From positions 2,356,001 to 2,420,000 of the forward strand of contig OY101117.1 of the NCBI GenBank assembly GCA_956465555.1: 64,000 bases of DNA. Reading direction: 5' to 3'. This DNA is from Nitzschia sp. pyKryTriq1 (lineage: Eukaryota; Bacillariophyta; Bacillariophyceae; Bacillariales; Bacillariaceae). This document shows, piece after piece, positions 20,390 to 31,901 of the stretch (positions are counted from its first letter, which is position 1; the number at the start of each line of letters is the position of its first letter). The notes beneath the pieces are model-generated. The model was given only the letters and a program-made list of their open reading frames with translations, was not told the origin of the DNA and did not search any database. Both the position numbers and the translations under genes were made by a program.

Positions 20390-20945
20390 AGTTAGAGATC
20401 GGTTTAGAATGGAGTATTGTAGTGCAATCGCATATTCGAATGCTGGATGCTGGTGCAGCAGCTGGAAGCTGGAACAACAACTGAAACGTTTTGGTTGAGC
20501 TGGCAATAGTACGTAAGGGGTGAGGGAGTTGGAGGTCGGAAGTTGGAGGATACCACCGGATACGAGTGACGAGGGAGTAAATAATAGAGAAAGAAGCGAA
20601 GGGCTACACTACCGGTACGGTATGCGTGTCCCGTGGCACGGTGTCGGGAGGAAACTCTGCGCATACCTCTTTATTCTGGGGAACCACAAAATCCAAATGC
20701 CCCTCCTCCCCCGATTTCTCTGTGTGCGGGCCCGACCTGACCCGCGAACAATCTACGTACAGTATGTGCATACCTGTACGCACCACTGCGTACAGTACGC
20801 GTATGTACTCGTAGTCTACCGTACTCGCTGTCCCTCATGCATATGCTATTGTTAAATAGTACAATGATATTCTTATATTTGTCCTACGGTATAGAGGGCT
20901 TCACCTGGATGTAGTTAGAGAGCGCTAGTAGATCCAAGAATTCCT
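20390..20945. other. Intergenic, dioxygenase promoter with GTAC cluster
   Basis: Upstream of the dioxygenase and downstream of the XMAP215 gene, both minus strand. At 20735-20825 it has ACGTACAGTATG / CGCGTATGTACTCG phrases. No gene seen. Confidence 0.5.
20735..20826. repeat. GTAC-palindrome cluster
   Basis: About six GTAC in 90 bp, in AATCTACGTACAGTATGTGC and CGTACAGTACGCGTATGTACTC phrases, upstream of the carotenoid dioxygenase. Confidence 0.75.
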
Positions 20946-23900
20946 CTAGAATTCGGACTGTTCTGCCTGCCTCTTGACTGCTTGTAGTCGTGCCCGCAGC
21001 GCTGCTGCTCGGCTACCAGCAGTCGAAGTAGATTCTGAAATTTCTTTTGATTCTGAATCGTTGCTGGAGGTTCGTTTTTCCTGTGCAGCTGCCAGGCGCT
21101 CTCGAAAAGCTCGAACGCTGGTAGAGGAAGCCGCGATGGGCTCGGAGCTACTCTTTTCGATGGCTGCTCTTGGATGAGACTCTGCTGCGTGTGATGTGGT
21201 ATGAGAAACTGAATCAGATCGATCAACTGCTGACTGCACAACGGCTTCTGTTGCGTTTAACTTGGATCGAAGACTTCGGATTCTCTCGGACATGGAAATA
21301 GATGCCGCATTTTCTTGCTCTTGAGATTCGGAGGCTCCAGATAGCTGGTCCAAAACGAATTGCCGGAATGCTGCTGATACGTCCTTGAGGTGATTGTTCA
21401 ACTCATCGTCCCCATGGTTCTCCTTGTACTGTCTAAGCGCAGTTACAGCTGCGTCGCGTTCTGGACCAAGAGGAGCTTCGCCAACTGCAGACACAAGAGC
21501 TGATACATCCCTTGAAGCCGATTGGGCACTTGTATCGGTGTCATTTAGAAGTCCCAAATCAGAAGCACAGTCAGAAACAAGCCTTCCAAGTGACGATGAG
21601 CCTGCGTCAATTCCAAGTTCATTTATTTCATTTCGCAAGGATTCCGATTCCCCACGCGCTTTCAAAATAGCAGTCACCAAAATCTTAGCGAGATTCTTTG
21701 TTGCAAGGATGGCATCCTGAGCAATCATCGCTTCGTCAACCTTATCGCAAGCAACCAAAGCATCTTCCAGGAAACAAATAACAGCTTCGACGTCAACGCT
21801 TGATGGAGAAAAAGGATACTGAGAAGATTCTTCCGATTTGACAACTCTTGCGAACAACTTCGTCACAACCCTGGACAACCTGCTATTGAAGAAAGGATCA
21901 TGTGATTCATCTACTTTGAGACACAGCTGTTGTTGCAGGGACATCAGAGCTTCAAATGAATAGTGTCTGGTTGCCCCAGTAGCAGCTTGAACCGCGAGCT
22001 GACGAGAAAAGAGAGAAAGAAGCATGAGCGGTTGCAAAAGTCATGAGCATATTCCGACCCCACAAAACTTACCTTATTGATCGCTCGCACCATCTGGGTA
22101 CTGGTCGCCTCATCGAGTGCATTCGAAGATGAAGATGATGCTAACCTCGGATCGAGCAGAGCTTTTCCTGCTTCCTTGATCAATACAGTCAAATCTTCTA
22201 CGCGAATGGTCTTCGAAATGTCATCGGAGCGAAAAATTGCCATTAAACTGGCTAGATCGACAGAGAGAAGCGGAACTGACATTCCTCCATTGATGTCAGT
22301 ATCATGGCACTTGAACCCAAAATCGATCAATCTGAAGGAAAAGACATGTAAGAAGTACAGCGCGTAGAAGATAGCACAAGCTGAAATTAAACGTGAACAC
22401 GCAACGTACCTTGTCAGCGTCTCGACGACTTCGTTCGACTTAATACTGATCTCATTTCTCAGATGGGCAACTGCTGATTCGTCGAGATTCACTGCAAGAT
22501 TTGCCTGCTGAGAGACAGCAGCATGAAGAGACTTCAACACATCGGTAGCCTCGATGATTTCGTCGTCTTCTTCGGAGAGGGGAAGTGTCCTAGATAGCAG
22601 ATGCCTAATCGTATCGAGGTATCCTTCAAGATAACCATTCGAGCTGGTCGCTAGAACCAACGTCTCATGGGATAAAGTTTCAGGGTGCAAACCTTCGGTA
22701 GCAGATGTATCCGGTGGAACTTCGCTGCCAATACTTACACTTTCCTTAGAGCTAGCGCTCAAATGTTCGTCGCCTGCGCAGTTCCTCGGAGAGGCATCAT
22801 CATTTGAATGAGAATCTGGGACCGAACCATTTCCGTTTCTGTTTCTTTCCCGAATTTTTATCAAACGGGCCCGCAACGAAGCAGCAGCCCCCCCAGAATC
22901 AGAAGAATCCTTGGTCTCAATCACACTGTCCGATGCCGAAAAGAGTGCAGTTCTAATGTTTTCATTCTCTGCTGATTTATCATCTTCCGGTTCACGTACA
23001 TCGAGGTTTTGATTTACCGAATCGTCGTCCCCGCTCACAGACGGCGACATTTCTGCCAAGGGAGAAGAAGTGAGGCGGGAAGGTTGAGAACTTCGATCGT
23101 TTTCATCGATTCCTGCTCTGTTTAAGCTAGTAGGACCACTGGGGGTGGCGCGAGTTCCAAAGCGAAGGTCCAAAGCAGGAAGCTCGTCTTCGAAGCCATC
23201 GTCTGAATTCGATGATTCCCTCATGCCGACAGGCGCGCTTGTCGGAGTTTGATTTGAGCGCAGCACTGGTAGTTTGGACGGTGTCGTTCTTGCTGGCTTT
23301 GGTACAGTCGACAATCGCTGAGAATCCCTGCGAGGAGATGGTTTCGGAATGCCACTTCGTGGAACGCCCGTTTGGTCGCCACCCTCTCCCTTCGCCAGCT
23401 GCTCTTCGATTAACGATCGAGCCTTCCCGCTCAGGGACGACCCACAGATCCTCGTAAATCGCTGCATATCACCATTCATCCTTGATACAAGCACTACCAG
23501 AAGGTCCACAAGAGCATTGCGGTTTTCTTGCAGTTTCTCTTCTGAGAGTGCTTTCGCGAACGCCAGAACGCCGCGTTTTCCGATTCCTGACAAGCCAATC
23601 TTTTCTACACAATACGAACATTCTTTGCATGCCAGAAGTCGAGCCTTTGGGGTTGAGGATCCCTCGATAACAGCAACGCATACCAACGGACCGAGACGTT
23701 TGCTGGCGAGAAGCTCTTCGGCTTTGATCTGTTCCATCAGATCGAAGAATGTGTCCTTGAACCTCCCCTGGAAAGACAACAAATAGGAGTACCAAAAACA
23801 AGTCAGTGCACAAAAGTACCTTTGGATTTATGCAGGATTGACTCCCTTCAACTCACCTTCGCTGCACTGGCTTTGTCAAATAAATGAGGCACGAATATCA

Positions 23901-26900
23901 TTGCCTCCGCGTCCGATAGCTCATATCTGATACTTCTCAAATGGTCGACCAAATCGGAGGCGAGTTGTAGGAGGGCTTGCAGACCAACTGTGCTTTCCTT
24001 GCAGCAAAGGACATAGGTCATCCATTTCCATATGAAGCTGAATTGTTCTCCAATGGCACAGCCTTCATCAGCTCTTTCCATTACAATTGCACGAGACAAC
24101 AATTCGAAGCCTTCCATGGCATCATCTTGCTTCTTTATACCGCCTTCAGGGAAGAGCTGCTTTGCGCTTTCAACTGGAATCAGTGGAGACCAGGCTTTTT
24201 TCAAGGCGTTGAACACCAGTGCACCCGAAGGTTCTTCGGGGTACTCGGGCCAGGTCATTGACTTCAATGCGGCCTTCGACTTCTGGGGGCCCACGGATCC
24301 AACATTGGCCACAAGAGGGTTTGACACAGAAGTGTTGCGCCTAGGAGATCTCGGCACACTTGGTAGACTATTCTCAGTCTCGCGGCGCACGTTTGCACTT
24401 TCACGCCCAACTTTTGAGGTTCGAGCCCGAATGGCTTGTTTCGGCGCTTTGGGAATACCCGTACGCTTTGAAACAGGCGGCTCGTCATCAAAGTCACCGT
24501 CGTTCACAGCCTCCACGATTTCACTTGCTGGTTTTGTTTCGGAAGCCGAAGCTGATAACTTCGCAACTATCGGTGCGATGGCTCTTTGAATTGCTGGCTT
24601 TTGACGACTTGCAATCTTTTTTACGGACTTCACTCCGATGGCCCCGCTCTTGACGCACTCCTCAAGTAGAGATTCAGACGAAGAACGGATATCTACCTTC
24701 GAAGAGCTTAGACCGTCCACAAGAACCTTCGCTAACCTGCCCCCAAGCGTGTTGCCGCCTTGCGATGCCACTGCCTCAAGATCTGGTAGTCGGTCTGCAA
24801 ATGATTTCGTCAAGTCCAGCACATCCGCGATTCCGGCCGACTGTCAAAATAGCACAGCATTAGACACTCAAGTACCCACATGACAACTCACGATATCCCG
24901 ACAAACTTACTTTGAAATCGGACTCGTCCATTTCACCCACAAGTCCAAGCACGAAAGGTTCGAGAGCTTGCACGTTTGTTCCACCACCTTCTACTTTTGG
25001 CAGTGAGGTTCCGACACCCAACGCTTCCATGCACGCATCGTGCATGACTTTTCGTGTGTCATTCATTGCGCAGTTGATCAGCGGACCGTAAGCTGCCTTT
25101 CCGAGCTTCGCTTGTGAAGGCCCATCAACAACAGACAAGATTACACCCATCAAACGAGCGGCAACGGGCTTCAAATTACTTTGTGAATCCGAAAGGCGGT
25201 CGCGTAAGGCTCGTAGAAGTTCCACAAGAGGTCGCAATTTATTCGTATCCAAAAGACCAGCACAATGTTCCAACGCAGCCTCGACCTCCTCCATGGCTGC
25301 CTTTCGTGCTTTCCAGGCCGTCTTGCTGTCCTTGGAACCCTAGAAATGATTACTGGTGAGAAGATGATCATGCAGACACACATTTCAGAAATAAATCGCT
25401 TACCATTCGCTCAATACAGTCTGCTGACAACTCGGCCATCAAATCAAAGGTGGGAAGCTCCAGTCCACCAATACCACCACCAGATGGTTGGTCTTTCCCG
25501 CTCACTTCGGTAGAAACAACAATTGAACGTTTCGGCCAGTCAGAACTGGACGGCGCTGGGTCATATTCATGCTGATTGAAAGTTGTCTGAAGTTGGTTGC
25601 GCAGCGAAGGGTCCTTGATAGACGCAAACACAAGAGCTTCAAAAGGCGGACCAAGCTGCACGTGAAATGTTCCCATCACAGCATGAGCTGCTTGTTTCAC
25701 TTTCACATTTTTCGAATCACAATGCTGACCAACAAAATAAGTCAGAAAGCACAAAATGATGTCAAAAACTATTGTCTCCGACTGAACGTCTTACCTCAGA
25801 CAAGAACACAATCGTATCTTTGAGCCCAGGGCCGATGGAAGCTGCTCCAAATTCGACGGCGAACATCTTCATCCACTTCAAGAATTCTTCGTGGGACACG
25901 GGTGATTTGATATGTGCCATGGTAGCGCAAGCTTGGCCAATGATCAAATGAGGCATCTGTACTACACAAGCGGAGATCAATAGCGCCCTTGACATGGGAC
26001 ATAATTTCTTGTCAGAGATTTTGGAACAGGAAAAGGTAGCCATGTCTCGTGCTGCCCAAGTTAGCATGGGACAACCCTCCTTTTCGTGACAGTCGCAGAG
26101 AGCAATACATAATTCCATGATACTTTTTGACACGTTGACGTTTGTCTCCTGGAAACCACGTGTGTGCTCCTTCACAAGGACAAGGATGTAAGCCGAATCT
26201 TTTTGCAGAGCCTCTTGGGAACCGGGGAGTTCCCTGTCGTTGATAAATGTAGCTACAGCTTTGATGGCATTGTGGCGGAAAAGCCATTTTGTTGCTGTGG
26301 AAGAATGAAGCATGGCGTTAGAACCAGAAAAAACAGTTGCGACGGTGGACCCTCCGCGGTACTTACAATGCAACCCAGCCAAAATTCCTCCATCCTCTTC
26401 TCCTGCGTCCCAAGAGGGAATACCCAGAGACGCGACATAATCGGTGGCGTCCTCAATAGTAAAGTTTGCCCCCAAGTTGAAATCATCAGAAATACTTGTG
26501 AATGAAGATGGACGTGGTGGTGCCTTGTAAGGTGAAGCAGCATTTCGGGCGACGGACGCCGAGACGGCCTTTTTCGTGGATGCTTTCGGCGATGGGGCAC
26601 TTGTTGTAGTAGTAGATGTTTTCCGAAGTGGCTTAGCCTTGACAGGCGAAGACGCAGGCGACGGACGTAACACACTAGCCGGTTTTGGTGCTACAGAGAC
26701 ACTGCCCAGTTGCTTGAATGCACGTGGCTGGGAGGTTTCGAGTTCGGCAACGACGGATTGTACAGCCCGTTGGGATTCCGGATTTTCCACCTTTTGCAAA
26801 GTCTTCAAAACGTTCAATGCCGCCTTTCGGACAGACGCATCCGAGTCCGCAAGCTTTTCTGACGAAAGTTGAGCAGCATTCTTGGCGTTGGCTGGTTCCA

Positions 26901-29900
26901 AGACTCCTCGTGGTCCGGCGCTTTCTCCTCGTGACACGCAGCGTGCCAAGAAGTCCAAGGCCATAGTTCGCGCCAGGGCGTTCTTTTCCTTATGTTCATC
27001 TGTGGCGTCGGGGATTGCATCCGCGTCCAAAATGTGCTCAAACGAGAGAGCATTCCCAAAGAAAGAATCCAAACAGGAGGACACAGCATTCGTTAGCTTT
27101 TTGTCTTTAGAAAGCGCAAAAAGATTGGGCAAGAGCGGACGGAGATTTGGGTACAGCTTTTCACCGGCACCCTCCGCCAGCATAGAAAGGACCTCCAACG
27201 CCTTGCTCACGACTGCAAAGTGAGTGTGGGACAAAACTCCCTTCATCTCACCGATCAATGGCGAATAGTTGACAGACGAAGAAGGCGGCATCAGCTTGTA
27301 GGGCTTCTCTCCTCCACATTCAAGAATAAGTTTCAAGCCGGTCACCTTCTCGGACCATTTCGCAAGTTTGAGGTGCTCAGAATACTCAGATTTCTTGAGT
27401 TCACTAGGAAGATCCACTGCAGGTCGCCGGGCAAAGCGTTCCGCCTCGAGTTCAGCAGCTCCCGCTTGAAGCGCAGCCAAGGCATCTTCGGGGGAGCCTC
27501 CTGCCGAGCCACGATGGCATCGCAACCCGATCTTGATTTCTGTCGGGTTAGGCTGTTTTTCCAGCAAATCATCCAAATCCTTGATTTGTGGCTTCTTCAT
27601 TTGCTCCATTACATCCTCGAGTGCCGACTTGCTACCGAGCGCTCGGCACAATTCGACGACGAGTTCCAATCCAATATCCCGAATCTTCTTGTTGGAATGT
27701 GCGAGAATCTTTGGTAGTGACTCTTTGATAGCTGCCAAAGGAAGACAGCCCGCTCCAAACGATATCGCCGCCTCCAAAATTAGCTGCGTCGACATTTGTA
27801 CAATTTTCGGCTTTTTGGACGACAAGCCTTGATCCAACAAGACACCAACAATAGCATTGATAGAATCGGTGCCGTTCCCAACCTCCATCAATTTCAATAC
27901 CAGCTCTTCCGCAGCCTTGGAAGCCTTTGGTCTCGGACTGGTAAATCCACTACCTTTGATAAGATTTTTAGCCATAGTGTCAGCCAATTCCGCCGATGAT
28001 CCACCTTGACAATAGTCGACGTAAGTCACAGCAAACAGGAGAGCTTCTTCCAATGCTGCAGCGTTCTTGTCCATCAAATAGCCAGCAACCTGATCATCCA
28101 ATCCGTGTAAAACCAAGTCACCAGATAGGTCACCAGAAGGTTCTCTTCCGTTGCTAGTTTCGACGATTATTTTCGCAAGTAAAATGTAAGAGTCTCTTCG
28201 GACTTTCCAGTTGCTGTCCGTAACGGATTCCGGTAGCTTATCCCTTGTAACTTCAACCTCGTCCTCAGGTTGTCCCGCAGGAGACATCACTGGAGTCGGA
28301 GCTCCCATAGAAGCAATAGGCTTGATAGGAGACGCTGCCGGCGGCGACGTTGCTTCTCCTTGGGCAAACCGATCTGCGCTGCTAGATTTCGCGGAAACAC
28401 CACGCAAGAGCGCCAAGAGTTCTTCGTCTTCGGCCGCTCCCCCTCGTTCTCCTTGAAAATTGGACTCTTGCTTGAAATTACCAGCTCCTCCAAAACGAGC
28501 CGCATCATTGTTGAATTCTGGGACGGCACGTTCCGCAGGTTTTTGTGGCTCTGGCCTGGCTGCATGTGGAGTTTCCCCTTCCTCGGCGAACCGGTCGGCG
28601 CCCGATGATTTGTTTGAAACTCCTCGCAACAAGGCGAGAAGCTCCTCATCCTCCGCAGACCCCCCTCGTTCGCCCGCGAAAGTTGACTCTTGCTTAAAGT
28701 TTCCCCGTCCTCCTTGGATGGCTTCTTCACGGACTGGTTCGGCAGGTGGTGCTTGCGCGGGAGCTGGAAGTGCTGCAACCACCACTGCGTCCTTGGTCTC
28801 TACCGGTACTCCTGCTGCTGCTGCCTTGGCTTTATCCTTTTTCCATGGCGGAACTACGGTGCGAGCAGCAGGCTTCTTCTTGGCAAGCTGGGGTATGGAT
28901 TTGGGTGCAAGGGGTGCAGGCGCCGGGGACAGATCCTCTTCATCGGCAAACCGATCGGCGCTGCTCGACTTGGCGGAAACACCCCGCAACAATGCTAGCA
29001 GCTCGGCATCTTCTGCAGCACCTCCACGTTCACCCGAAAAGGTCGATTCTTGCTTAAAATTGCTGGCACCTCCCATGACGACCTCGGGTGGTGGTGGTGC
29101 TTCTTCCATTGACGATTCCTCTACTAGAGCTGGCTCTGTTTCTACCGGAAGAGCTGGTTTCGGAGCAGCCACTTGTACCACCACGTCATCTACTGTGGAA
29201 GACGCTGAGCTAGCGACTTGTTGCTTTCGTTTCCATGGCGGGACCTCGCCTCGATCCTTCGTGTGTGCCTTGGTGGCGGTGGGTTTTGCTTGGACCACAT
29301 TTTCTGTAGCCATACTATTGGCGCCGCCAACATCATCGCCGTCATCGGCAAAGCGATCAGCACCGCTAGATTTCGCCGATACTCCCCGTAGGAGTGCCAA
29401 TAATTCGGCATCTTCGGCGGCTCCTCCTCGCTCTCCTTGAAAGGTTGATGACGACTCTGTTTTGAAGTTTCCAGCACCGCCAGCCATGAGGACCTCTTCT
29501 TGTTGGCTCACTACAACGACCGCAGATTCTTCTTCCACTTGTGGTGGTGCCTCTTCTGTACTAGTAGGACTAGACGCTCTGGAATTGCAGCGAGCCGCCT
29601 GTTCCTGGGCAAAGGCTTGATCTCTTTTCCAGGGTGGTTGTTCTTTTTTATCTCGAGGAGAAAGCTTTCGAGGTGCTGGTTCTGGTTCTGGAACAGCAGC
29701 ACTAGGAGCACTCATACTGCTGGTAGTAGGCTGGGGAGTGATTGTAGTAGTAGCCTCGACCTCGTCGTCGTCCTCCATACTACTAGTGGCGAATCGATCC
29801 GCGGCCCCCGACTTGGCAGACACACCTCGCAAGAGCGCCAACAATTCGGCATCTTCGGCCGCACCTCCACGTTCCCCTGAAAAGGTGCTCGTCGATGGTA

Positions 29901-30363
29901 CTGGCTGCTGCTGAAAGGAGGTTTCAGCAGGATCATTCACGACGAGGCCAACGGTAGTACTTGTACCGGTTGGCTGCTTTTGAGGTGTTTCTCCCGCGAC
30001 TGCATCGTGAAAGACCTCGTCATCAGCATCCACCTCATCATCTCCCAATAATTCGTCGAGCATATCATCGTCATCCTCGTCGTTGTCATCCACAATGTTG
30101 TTGTTGTTGATGATATTGTTGTCATTGCTGCTAGGCGAAGCACTGCCACTGCCGCTACTATTCGTAGAAGTCAATGATTTTCCAGAATGTGCGGTGGTGG
30201 TGGGAGATCGATTTTCTTGTTCCAGTGAGGGTGAAGAAGAAGCAGCGTTGTCGATATTGTTGTTGTTGTTGCCTTCGTCGTCGTCCTCGACAAATCGACT
30301 CGCCGCTGACTTGTTGGAGATGGCTCGCAATTCCGCCAGCAAGGCTGCCTCTTCTGCGTCCAT
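20946..30363 (-). CDS. XMAP215/ch-TOG/MOR1 microtubule polymerase
   Basis: Eight exons: 30363-26367, 26294-25795, 25724-25404, 25339-24911, 24840-23857, 23767-22410, 22331-22073, 21998-20946. All junctions are GT-AG and the sum is exactly 2967 codons (2966 aa; human ch-TOG has about 2030). Family members use arrays of TOG domains to load tubulin at plus ends and act at spindle poles. TOG-like HEAT blocks are seen from about residue 705 onward: NWKVRRDSYILLAK, AKWSEKVTGLKLILE, STKWLFRHNAIKAVATF, GSKDSKTAWKARKAAMEEVE. The N-terminal 700 residues are unusual: disordered, with five close copies of a cassette containing GERGGAAEDAELLALLRG followed by VSAKSSxADRFA, alternating with VPPWKR/K motifs. 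The C-terminal third has four SLRxxL-type short helices. The repeated N-terminus leaves antisense frames open, which should not be annotated. Confidence 0.9.
28370..29885 (-). repeat. Coding repeat cassette in the XMAP215 N-terminus
   Basis: Five near-identical coding units of about 35 codons at residues 161-192, 308-339, 443-474, 563-594 and 634-667, plus a degenerate one at residues 1-24 (EEAALLAELRAISNKSAASRF). Four are preceded by GGxxNFKxES, and in three of the gaps there is a PPWKR/PPWKK motif. The spacing between units is 70-145 residues and varies, so they spread by duplication with divergent linkers. I do not know this motif from any TOG protein. Confidence 0.9.
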
Positions 30364-31126
30364 GGCACCGTCAGCAATTCAGTCAGTATGTATGTAACAA
30401 CAGTCAGTCAGTAAGTCAAGAGAAAGCTGTGAGTAGGTTTCGATAGGTGAAACTAGGCTAGAGACTAGACTTCTGGTACGGTACTGTTGATAAGGTTGTG
30501 CTTTCGTTGTTGTCGCTCTCCTCATTTTGTCAACAAAATCATCGTGATGGCTGAACACGGGCGCGGCGCAAGTGCATTTTGAGACTGTTGAAGTACAAAT
30601 TTCAAATCGGGGGAAACGCAAATTCAAAAATGTCGAGCAACTACGCGGTACGTCGAACTGTACCTCTGTACAGTACCAGGTACAGTACTCGTATGTACCA
30701 CATAAGTTACCGCTACAGCGTACCGCCAGTGGTACGGTACACGTACGTGTACTCCCGTTCAGGCGTGTACCGGTACACCAGAGAACCATGCGGTACACGT
30801 ACGTAGTTAGTCTCAACAGTCACAGCTAGCAATTTACCTCTAAACAAACGAGCTTCGATAGTCCCGAACATGGTCCCATAACCTGTTTTAGTGCAAGTTT
30901 TGTGTCAGTGCGTGATAGCTAGCGTGTCGTCATCGAAGCATCTCTCGTCCCTCTTTCCTCTTTCTTGGCATCATCAAACATCATGACGAAGACGAGTGAA
31001 GAGGGATCTACTCGTGCTGTACGAAGTTATGCCTTCTCCTGTTCTACACACTGCATTTCTATCTAGCCTCGCCTTGTTCATAATCCTCTCACAAGAAGAA
31101 GAAGAGGAAGAGGAAGAAGAAGAAGA
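30364..31126. other. Divergent promoter with dense GTAC cluster
   Basis: Shared 5' region of the XMAP215 gene (-) and the VOC gene (+). From 30640 to 30806 GTAC and its extensions occur more than a dozen times (CTGTACAGTACCAGGTACAG, ACGTACGTGTAC, GTACCGGTACAC). A purine-rich GAAGAAGAGGAAG tract (31093-31125) directly precedes the VOC start codon. Confidence 0.6.
30640..30806. repeat. GTAC-palindrome cluster
   Basis: The densest of these clusters: more than a dozen GTAC in 167 bp within the XMAP215/VOC divergent promoter, several in self-complementary groups such as TGTACCGGTACACC and CGGTACACGTACGTGTAC. Confidence 0.85.
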
Positions 31127-31513
31127 ATGCTGACCGCCACCCGACTGTCTCGGATCGTCTTGATGGTCCGACCAGGAGATGGCTTGCTCAAGGCGACGGA
31201 ATTTTATCAACAAGGATTGGGATTGACAGTGGTGCGTGCCACGGATGAATGGACAGAAATGGTGGATGGGAGTAGTCAGCATTTGGCAATTTCGTTACAT
31301 GCCGCATCCGCAGCGGGCGGGGAATCGCAAGTGTCCACGGGATATTCGCCGATTCTGCAGTTTCAGACGTCGGATATGGATCGAACCATAGCCAAGTGTG
31401 TTCAGATGGGAGGACATTTGGATGGACCTATTCAATATCCAGCGCATGGAAAAGTAGCAGCATTACGGACTCCAGAAGGACATATGATTGGACTTTATGA
31501 ACCTGCCGAGTAG
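31127..31513 (+). CDS. VOC/glyoxalase-fold protein
   Basis: A complete 128-aa single-domain protein of the vicinal-oxygen-chelate superfamily. It shows the two paired beta-alpha-beta-beta-beta modules: RIVLMVRPGDGLLKATEFYQ ... LAISLHA for the first and YSPILQFQTSDMDRTIAKCVQMGG ... VAALRTPEGHMIGLYEP for the second. The C-terminal phrase TPEGHMIGLYEP is the family's usual end, with a Glu that binds metal in active members (DPxGNxxEL). Members include glyoxalase I, dioxygenases and resistance proteins; nothing here selects a substrate, and at the usual first metal position (His near residue 9) there is Arg/Ile, so metal binding may be incomplete. No targeting peptide is apparent. Confidence 0.8.
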   Translation: MLTATRLSRIVLMVRPGDGLLKATEFYQQGLGLTVVRATDEWTEMVDGSSQHLAISLHAASAAGGESQVSTGYSPILQFQTSDMDRTIAKCVQMGGHLDGPIQYPAHGKVAALRTPEGHMIGLYEPAE

Positions 31514-31901
31514 TAGAGGATACCAAAAGAATCGACACCTGTTGTAAGGCAGCTTCTGGTCAACACTACGTAATCATTTTCGCAACGAGAATGCCACAAA
31601 AATGCCTACAAGTACTGCTACGCAGCAAAGGTGGGCATGCTATTTCTGCAACGGCACGATGATTCTTCTCTGAGTACATACACTGTGCGTACTACAGATA
31701 TCTGGTGAATCATCCACCCACACAGCAACTCAGAAACCAAGACACTAATAGCGATACGTCCAGCCAAAATCAATTGAACCGAAGCACCAGATAAAGAGTT
31801 ACGATTGGAATCATCTTGGTTCAAAATTTCGGTTAGATACATTGATGCAACATAAAGTTAACGTAGTTGTCCCGGAAAGCACTGTTTGTCTGTCCTCATC
31901 T
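31514..31901. other. Convergent 3' region
   Basis: Between the VOC (+) and arrestin (-) stops. A 74-codon minus-strand open frame (31618-31842) with a hydrophobic middle exists but has no support as a gene. Confidence 0.4.

Noticed and set aside
28460-29440. 326-codon plus-strand frame opposite the XMAP215 exon
   Set aside because: It is the antisense of the repeated Ala/Ser/Glu-rich coding cassette; such repeats keep the opposite frame open without function.
31618-31842. 74-aa minus-strand frame with a hydrophobic centre
   Set aside because: No homology, located between two convergent genes; most likely chance.
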